In this document: positions 58,589 through 64,000 of the stretch, piece by piece | How the letters are laid out: the number at the start of each line of letters is the position of its first letter | Numbering within the stretch: position 1 is the stretch's first letter | Assembly: GCA_937891805.1 (NCBI GenBank) | Contig: CALATK010000067.1 | Span: forward strand, 1 to 64,000 | Direction of reading: 5' to 3' | From: an uncultured Fibrobacter sp. | Lineage (GTDB): Bacteria; Fibrobacterota; Fibrobacteria; Fibrobacterales; Fibrobacteraceae | DNA length: 64,000 nt | Made by a program: the position numbers and the translations under genes | The notes under the pieces: generated by a model | The model's input: the letters and a program-made list of their open reading frames with translations, nothing else | Databases searched by the model: none | What the model was told of the DNA's origin: nothing

Positions 58589-59812
58589 ATGAAAAACAAC
58601 CTGTTCCCGTTTTCCAATTTCGCCCTGCTGGTAATTTTAGCCCTGCTGCTTTACGGTTGCGGGGATTCTGGCAGTTCCAATTCTCCAGAAGAGATTTCGG
58701 ATAATCCTGAACAGGTGATTCCCCTGTCCTCTTCGGAGCAACCAACATCGTCCGCCAATACTGTTGTTTCGGATTCAGGCACTACTGACGAAAGCAGCGA
58801 CTCTTCCAGTTCTTCCTTTTCAAGTTCAAGTACGGAGTCATCGGATAGTCAGGAAACAAGTTCTAGTAGTTCCGTGATTTCCAGTAGTTCTGAAAAATTT
58901 ATTTGCAATGGTACGGAATATGACCCTGAAGACAAGGCATGCGTGTCGGGTATGTTGAAGGGTAAATGTGGCGATCAGATTTTTGAGACTTCTGAATATT
59001 GGTGTAATAAGAGTAAAAATGAGCTCATTCCATTGTTTGCATGTTGTGGTGGACCCTCAATTAACTCATGTGACGCATCGTTACGTTATGTTTCGAATGT
59101 TAAAATGTGTGATAGTAGAGATAATAAATTGTATTGGATAGCGGTCATTGGTAAAAAGGTGTGGATGACGGAGAACTTGAATTTCCGTTATCTTCAGGGA
59201 ACAGACGAACTTGATTCTAGCAGTTTCTGCTATCGTGATGACCCTGCGAATTGTGAAGATGGCTACGGAAGACTATATACCTGGTCGGCCGCAATGGATA
59301 GCGCTGGGCTATATTCGACAAGTGGTAAAGGCTGTGGAAATGGGGCGGTATGCTCCCCGACTTATCCTGTAAGGGGAATCTGCCCAGAAGGTTGGCATTT
59401 GCCGACAAAGGATGATTTTGATAGCCTAGTTTTACAAACATATGAGAACTATGACTATTTCGCTGAAAAGCATGCCGATGAGTATCCCGAATTTGATTAT
59501 TACTATAAAACTCATAATGATGCTTTCATTTATTCGGTGATATATTTGGAGGCTGGTTATTTCCTCAAGTCTAGGGATGGATGGAATGATTATAATGGAG
59601 AAGATGGTAATGGTGACAACTCCTACCATTTTAACGCCCTGCCTACAGGAGATGGCTATCATGGTCATGGAAGGGGAGATCAGGCTAATTTCTGGGGAGC
59701 TCCCGACGACGAGGGAGCTGCTTGGGGATTAAATATTAAGAAATCTAACCAGACGAATATTTGGCCCCAAGGTAAGTCCTATGAATATTCTGTCCGCTGT
59801 GTTATGGATTAG
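58589..59812 (+). CDS. FISUMP-domain lipoprotein 1
   Basis: 407 residues from ATG at 58589 with GGAG 8 nt upstream. Lipobox LLYGC, Ser/Thr-rich linker (about 25-105), then a Cys-containing part and one FISUMP domain: KVWMTENLNFRYL, NCEDGYGRLYTWSAAMDS, PVRGICPEGWHLPTKDDF, then EYSVRCVMD at the end. The family is a large paralogous group in Fibrobacter of unknown role, thought to be surface exposed. Base composition is AT-richer than upstream genes. It is preceded by the G12 tract and hairpin leader. Confidence 0.9.
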   Translation: MKNNLFPFSNFALLVILALLLYGCGDSGSSNSPEEISDNPEQVIPLSSSEQPTSSANTVVSDSGTTDESSDSSSSSFSSSSTESSDSQETSSSSSVISSSSEKFICNGTEYDPEDKACVSGMLKGKCGDQIFETSEYWCNKSKNELIPLFACCGGPSINSCDASLRYVSNVKMCDSRDNKLYWIAVIGKKVWMTENLNFRYLQGTDELDSSSFCYRDDPANCEDGYGRLYTWSAAMDSAGLYSTSGKGCGNGAVCSPTYPVRGICPEGWHLPTKDDFDSLVLQTYENYDYFAEKHADEYPEFDYYYKTHNDAFIYSVIYLEAGYFLKSRDGWNDYNGEDGNGDNSYHFNALPTGDGYHGHGRGDQANFWGAPDDEGAAWGLNIKKSNQTNIWPQGKSYEYSVRCVMD

Positions 59813-59823
59813 AGGAGGCTGTC

Positions 59824-61185
59824 ATGACTTGGTATAAAAATGAAAATATTGTGGCGTGTTTCTTTGCCCTCGCTCTTGCGGCTTGCGGAGGTGATAGCAG
59901 TAGTTCTGTTGATTTGAGCGAGGATGGGGGTGCAGAACAGCTTTCTTCAAATTCTCAAACAAATCAAGATGAAGGCAAAGTTTCCTCGTCTAGTGAAAGA
60001 CTATTGGATGGTTCCTCCAGTAGCTCGCAGGAGGTTGAATCTAGCCAATCCTCTTCAAGTGTGTCTTCGTCGTCGGTTCTTTCTTATATAAAGGATAGTT
60101 TTATAGATTGCCGTGATGACAACGTTTATAATAGTGTCCAAATTGGAGAGCAAGTGTGGATGGCGGAAAACTTGAACTATGCGTCGGCGGGCCGTTGTTA
60201 TAAAAACGATGAGAGTAATTGCGAAAAGTATGGACGTCTTTACACTGCGAAAGTGGCTGCATATGCCTGCCCTCCAGGTTGGTACTTGCCTGATACTACG
60301 GAATGGAAAATTTTGTTTGACGCCGTAGGTGGCTTGGATAAGGCGGCAATAGAGCTTAAACGAGAAGATGGATGGAATGCTGTGATGTCAGGATATACTT
60401 CACGTGATGGTACGTTTTACGGATTAGACAGTCACGCAAGCTTTTGGACTTCTACTGTCAGCAGTGATGTTTTGGAATATTCGGCTGGTATAGGGACAAG
60501 TGTAGGAATGGGTAAAAAGGAGAAATATACACTTGCTTCTATTCGGTGTTTGAAAGACCCCTCCATTGTTTTGGGAGAGATGGGCAGTTTTATAGATGAG
60601 AGGGATGGTCATGAATATAAGACTGTGAAAATGGGTTCGCAAACTTGGATGGCCGAAAATTTGAATTATGAGGATCTTGCCGAATATACGACAAACTATA
60701 ATAGAACGACTATGAAAGAGAGATCTTTTTGTTATGATTTAGATTTGGATAATTGCGAAAAATATGGAAGGCTTTACACGTGGTCTTCTGCAATGGATAG
60801 TTTGGGAGTTTTTTCGTCAAATGGGGAAGGCTGTGGGCATCCTAAGGCTTGTTCTCCGACTTATCCTGTACGCGGTATTTGCCCTGAGGAATGGCACCTG
60901 CCTGATTCAACAGAATGGGAGCAGTTGTTTAAAACAGTAGGCGGAAAAGAGACGGCTGCCAGGGTGCTGAAATCAACAGATGGTTGGAATGAGTCAGGAA
61001 ATGGTGTCGATGCGTTTGGTTTTTCTGCCATTCCTGCAGGAATTTCAATAAACTATGATTTGGGTTATAGCACAAGCTTTTGGAGTGCATCGGGAACTAG
61101 GTTTACGTTCTTTTATGATTTTGATGAAATCATACTGTATGAGGGAGGTAGCTCCGTCGTTTCTGTCCGTTGCGTAAAAAACTAG
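59824..61185 (+). CDS. FISUMP-domain lipoprotein 2 (two domains)
   Basis: 453 residues. Lipobox LAAC, Ser-rich linker (about 24-88), then two FISUMP domains. The first is shortened (EQVWMAENLNYA, KYGRLYTAKVAAYACPPGWYLPD, ending SIRCLKD). The second is complete (QTWMAENLNYEDL, KYGRLYTWSSAMDS, PVRGICPEEWHLPDSTEW, ending VSVRCVKN). AGAGGAGG before the ATG. It lies 11 nt after gene 1, so they form an operon. Domain 1 lost the VRGICP segment, perhaps by deletion. Confidence 0.9.
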   Translation: MTWYKNENIVACFFALALAACGGDSSSSVDLSEDGGAEQLSSNSQTNQDEGKVSSSSERLLDGSSSSSQEVESSQSSSSVSSSSVLSYIKDSFIDCRDDNVYNSVQIGEQVWMAENLNYASAGRCYKNDESNCEKYGRLYTAKVAAYACPPGWYLPDTTEWKILFDAVGGLDKAAIELKREDGWNAVMSGYTSRDGTFYGLDSHASFWTSTVSSDVLEYSAGIGTSVGMGKKEKYTLASIRCLKDPSIVLGEMGSFIDERDGHEYKTVKMGSQTWMAENLNYEDLAEYTTNYNRTTMKERSFCYDLDLDNCEKYGRLYTWSSAMDSLGVFSSNGEGCGHPKACSPTYPVRGICPEEWHLPDSTEWEQLFKTVGGKETAARVLKSTDGWNESGNGVDAFGFSAIPAGISINYDLGYSTSFWSASGTRFTFFYDFDEIILYEGGSSVVSVRCVKN

Positions 61186-61200
61186 TCAAGGGAGACTTCT

Positions 61201-62802
61201 ATGCATAAATATTCATTTGCCTTGGTGTTGATGTTCTTTATGGCCGTATTCTCTGGCTGCGGGGATTCTGGTAGTTCCAATTCTCCAGAAGAGGATGTTC
61301 TGACGTCTTCTAGTAGTGATAATTCTGAAGAATCTTCACCGTCAAAAAATGATTTGAATAAATCTTCTGGGAATGACGGGGCTAGTTCATCCAGCTTGTC
61401 TTCCAGTGGCGAAAGCAGTTCGTCGGAAATGGAAAAAACGGCTTGGCAGTATCTGAATCCGAACTATTCCTATGGAGAGATCATCGATGAACGAGATGGT
61501 CAAAGGTATAAGACAACAATAGTGAATTCTATTCAGGAATGGTTTTCTGAGAATCTGAACTATGCGGATAGCGCCAAGACTCCAAGCCTACTTGGTAAAA
61601 GTTGGTGCTACGAAAATAGCGCAGATAGTTGTTCTAAGTACGGAAGACTTTATGCATGGGGCGCCGCCATTGATTCCGCAGAGTTGGCGGCGAAGGGCAT
61701 AACTTGCGGCTATAGCATTGATTGTGATTTGCCAAGCAAATGGCAAGGAATCTGCCCTGATGGTTGGCGCCTTCCGTCTGAAGATGATTGGGATGTTTTG
61801 TTCTCTTCAACGGTTCGACAAACGGCTGTTTGGGATTTTGATTCTCTCATGTCTATTGGTGGGTGGGAAGAACCGGGCTCTGATTTTTATGGTTTTTCTG
61901 CGTTACCTTCGGGACTCCACTACGACAGTACGGTTGCCTTTTTTGTGGGTGGTTCCCAGTTTTACGCATGGGGGGTGTCAAATCCTGAAAGTGAGTCAGG
62001 GGGACAAAGCGATGCCTATCATGTTAATGGATTTATTTCTGCATTGCCTTCGGGCAATTTGTGGATTGATAGCGGGTCTGAACGCAAGAAGGTTGGATAT
62101 GCGATTCGTTGCATGCGAGATTTGGTCCCTGTTGCGGAACAGGGGGAGGTCTTGAAGGATAGCAGGAATGGTCAAACCTATAAGACGGTAAAAATCGGGA
62201 CACAGATTTGGATGGCGGAGAACTTGAACTATGCCGACTCCACTAGCACTCCAAGCCTGATTGGCAAAAGTTGGTGCTACGATAATGATGAAGAAAATTG
62301 TGAAAAATTCGGCCGGCTCTATACATGGGCTGCAGTTATCGATTCTGTTGCACTAGAGGCGGAGGGGCTCACATGCGGCTACAAGAAGGTATGCCGCATG
62401 CCAGAGAAAGTGCAAGGAATCTGTCCTGATGGATGGCATGTTCCGTCAGAAAAAGAAATGACGGCGCTATGGCGGTTAGCGGGCGGTTATGCTGCAGGTG
62501 ACGCTCTAAAAGGTAAGGATTTGTGGAACGGAAAAAAGGGTGAAGATGTGTTCGGCTTTGATATTCTGCCAGGAGGATATCGTTATGGTAGTTTTAGTGG
62601 TGGGTTTGACGATATAAACGAAGTTGCTAGTTTATGGAGTTCATCCCATCTTTGTGATGAAGAGCCTGCGGAGGGGGTTTACTGTAATTATGCGTACTAC
62701 ATGGTATTTTCTGATGCGGAAAAGAAAATGGCTACTCATTATTCTAGCGTGAGTTACTACGAAAAGCGTGACGCTCGTTCTCTTCGTTGCGTAAAAGACT
62801 GA
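61201..62802 (+). CDS. FISUMP-domain lipoprotein 3 (two domains)
   Basis: 533 residues. Lipobox FSGC, Ser-rich linker, two full FISUMP domains (EWFSENLNYADS ... IRCMRD; IWMAENLNYADS ... LRCVKD). Residues after the lipobox, CGDSGSSNSPEE, and their DNA match gene 1 almost exactly, indicating duplication or gene conversion. It lies 15 nt after gene 2. A strong terminator follows, closing the three-gene operon. Confidence 0.9.
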   Translation: MHKYSFALVLMFFMAVFSGCGDSGSSNSPEEDVLTSSSSDNSEESSPSKNDLNKSSGNDGASSSSLSSSGESSSSEMEKTAWQYLNPNYSYGEIIDERDGQRYKTTIVNSIQEWFSENLNYADSAKTPSLLGKSWCYENSADSCSKYGRLYAWGAAIDSAELAAKGITCGYSIDCDLPSKWQGICPDGWRLPSEDDWDVLFSSTVRQTAVWDFDSLMSIGGWEEPGSDFYGFSALPSGLHYDSTVAFFVGGSQFYAWGVSNPESESGGQSDAYHVNGFISALPSGNLWIDSGSERKKVGYAIRCMRDLVPVAEQGEVLKDSRNGQTYKTVKIGTQIWMAENLNYADSTSTPSLIGKSWCYDNDEENCEKFGRLYTWAAVIDSVALEAEGLTCGYKKVCRMPEKVQGICPDGWHVPSEKEMTALWRLAGGYAAGDALKGKDLWNGKKGEDVFGFDILPGGYRYGSFSGGFDDINEVASLWSSSHLCDEEPAEGVYCNYAYYMVFSDAEKKMATHYSSVSYYEKRDARSLRCVKD

Positions 62803-62835
62803 GTTTGTTTCCCGTTGAAAACGGGAAATGCCCCC

Positions 62836-62862
62836 AAAAAGCCCCTTTTGTGGGGCTTTTTT
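62836..62862 (+). terminator. Terminator of the FISUMP operon
   Basis: AAAGCCCC-ttttgt-GGGGCTTT with T tract. It ends only 15 nt before the GH9 ATG. Confidence 0.88.
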
Positions 62863-62865
62863 ACG

Positions 62866-62877
62866 TATATTCGGGGT
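62866..62877 (+). promoter_or_regulatory. Predicted -10 of the GH9 gene (leaderless type)
   Basis: TATATTCG, GGGT, ATG at 62878, directly behind the terminator. This leaves no room for an ordinary leader. Confidence 0.45.
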
Positions 62878-64000
62878 ATGAATATTCATAAGAACGCTAT
62901 TGCTAAAGTTTGTGCGGTGGCTTTTGCTGCCGTCCCGTTTTCTTTGACCCCTGCCTTTGCTGGCCCCCTGATGAACCACTTGGGTTACGCCCCTGCTGCA
63001 GAAAAACAGGTGGTGATTCCCGGTAACGACGCCAACGGGCTTGAGGTTCGTGATTTGGGCGGCAAGACGGTGCTGAAACTGAAGGCTCCCAACGTGGGAG
63101 AATGGGAGTACAGCGGCGAAGAGACTCAAGTGTACGACATTTCTGCGGTAAAGACTCCCGGTACTTATCGGCTGTTCCGTAACGGCGAGTACCTGGGAAA
63201 CCCCATCACCGTAGGCAAGAATGTTTACGAAGGAGTGACAAAGGCTGCACTTAAGTGGTTCTATTACCAGCGGGCCAGCATGCCCCTGGAGGCTCCTTAT
63301 GCCGACAAGTGGGTCCGTGCGGCAGGCCACATGGACGACAAGGTTATCGTTTACGGTACCGACAAGGCCACAGGCGGCAAGGGCGCAGGCAAGACTATCA
63401 AATCCCCCCGCGGTTGGTACGACGCCGGCGACTACGGCAAGTACATCGTGAATTCCGGCATTACGGTATGGACCCTGCTGGATCTGTACGAGAAGTTCCC
63501 GAAGTATGCGGACACCTTGAGCTGGGATGTCCCGCGGGAGTACGCGAAGCTGCCCCTGCTGTTGGAAGAAGTCCGCTATAATTTGGACTGGATGCTGACC
63601 CTGCAGGACAAGGACGGCAGTGTATTCCACAAGGTTTCGACCCTCAAGTTCTGCGGAAGCGTGGCTCCTGAGAAAGATACGGCACCCCGTTACGCCATCC
63701 TGAAAAGCGTGACGGCGGCTCTGGATTTTGCAGGCGTGATGGCCCAGGCCAGCGTGGTGTATGCTCCCTTCGACAAGGCCTACAGTTCTAAGATGCTGAA
63801 AGCGGCGGAAGCGGCCTACGCCTGGGCGAAGAAGAATCCGGAAATGTTCTACAAGCAACCCGCCGACGTGAATACGGGAAGCTACGCCCCCGGTAACGAA
63901 GACGGCAAGGACGAATTCCGTTTTGCGGCGGCTGAACTTTTCAATGCGAAGGTGGCATCTGGAGCAAACCCGACAACGGACAAGGCCACGGTTGCTTACC
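62878..64000 (+). CDS. GH9 endoglucanase, 3' truncated by the window
   Basis: 374 residues are visible with no stop before the edge. Signal peptide (1-28, after AFA); an N-terminal Ig-like (CelD_N) domain (about 30-112: MNHLGYAPAAEKQVVI ... YRLFRNGEYLGNPITVG); then the GH9 catalytic barrel with GWYDAGDYGKYIV, where Asp182/Asp185 are the catalytic-base pair. Secreted cellulase cleaving beta-1,4-glucan. The acid Glu and any binding or C-terminal sorting domain lie beyond the window. The next-door FISUMP cluster has its own terminator, so it is a separate unit. Confidence 0.93.
   Translation, partial: MNIHKNAIAKVCAVAFAAVPFSLTPAFAGPLMNHLGYAPAAEKQVVIPGNDANGLEVRDLGGKTVLKLKAPNVGEWEYSGEETQVYDISAVKTPGTYRLFRNGEYLGNPITVGKNVYEGVTKAALKWFYYQRASMPLEAPYADKWVRAAGHMDDKVIVYGTDKATGGKGAGKTIKSPRGWYDAGDYGKYIVNSGITVWTLLDLYEKFPKYADTLSWDVPREYAKLPLLLEEVRYNLDWMLTLQDKDGSVFHKVSTLKFCGSVAPEKDTAPRYAILKSVTAALDFAGVMAQASVVYAPFDKAYSSKMLKAAEAAYAWAKKNPEMFYKQPADVNTGSYAPGNEDGKDEFRFAAAELFNAKVASGANPTTDKATVAY

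Overview
The window reads as chromosomal DNA of a rumen- or gut-type Fibrobacter (phylum Fibrobacterota). Three tandem lipoproteins carry the Fibrobacter succinogenes major paralogous (FISUMP) domain. They sit beside a GH9 cellulase, and there is a separate GH5 glucanase. LpxA, a TolC-type channel and several signal-peptide beta-barrel proteins indicate a Gram-negative envelope. MqnA points to futalosine-route menaquinone. Coding density is high with balanced GC, except for two AT-richer islands (about 3.5-10.1 kb and 58.2-62.8 kb) that look like accessory DNA.

Layout. 1-3.5 kb: end of an envelope protein and a fused transporter-like/spermidine-synthase-like protein. 3.5-10.5 kb: an apparent minus-strand operon built round a radical-SAM/SPASM enzyme. 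It has a 46-aa four-cysteine peptide as first gene, two small helical proteins, a coupled 25-codon ORF, an amidohydrolase, a membrane M15 peptidase, an intact trypsin-like protease paired with a catalytically degenerate paralogue, and a membrane protein. A divergent XRE regulator and repeated dyads lie at its head. I read this as a RiPP (modified peptide) system and the best candidate for something new. 10.5-14.3 kb: FKBP / DUF1538 carrier / two PII-like proteins. 14.3-24 kb: PorV-like propeller protein, rsmG, lpxA, queH, an S41 protease and an L,D-transpeptidase. 24-31 kb: nfnAB, a 6S-like RNA beside zapA, a coiled-coil protein and uvrC. 31-36.6 kb: clpP-ftsY and an envelope operon, aroD and a PTS IIA protein. 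36.6-42.6 kb: tRNA-Val, serine hydrolase, lysA, hsp20, a TolC-type protein, rpe and tRNA-Ser. 42.6-52 kb: class A PBP, lipoprotein, TauE-type carrier, GH5, mqnA, a GGDEF response regulator and KDPG aldolase. 52-58 kb: five-gene oligopeptide/oligosaccharide ABC importer. 58-64 kb: FISUMP cluster behind a G12 tract and a large hairpin, then a GH9 cellulase cut by the window end.

Regulatory pattern. Many genes with no Shine-Dalgarno sequence carry a TANNTT element whose end lies 6-7 nt before the ATG. The tRNA-Val promoter (TTGACA-N17-TATATT) anchors this element as the local -10 box, so these mRNAs are predicted to be leaderless or nearly so. Three families of short dispersed repeats fill many intergenic gaps. 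All functions are inferred from the sequence alone; no database search was run.
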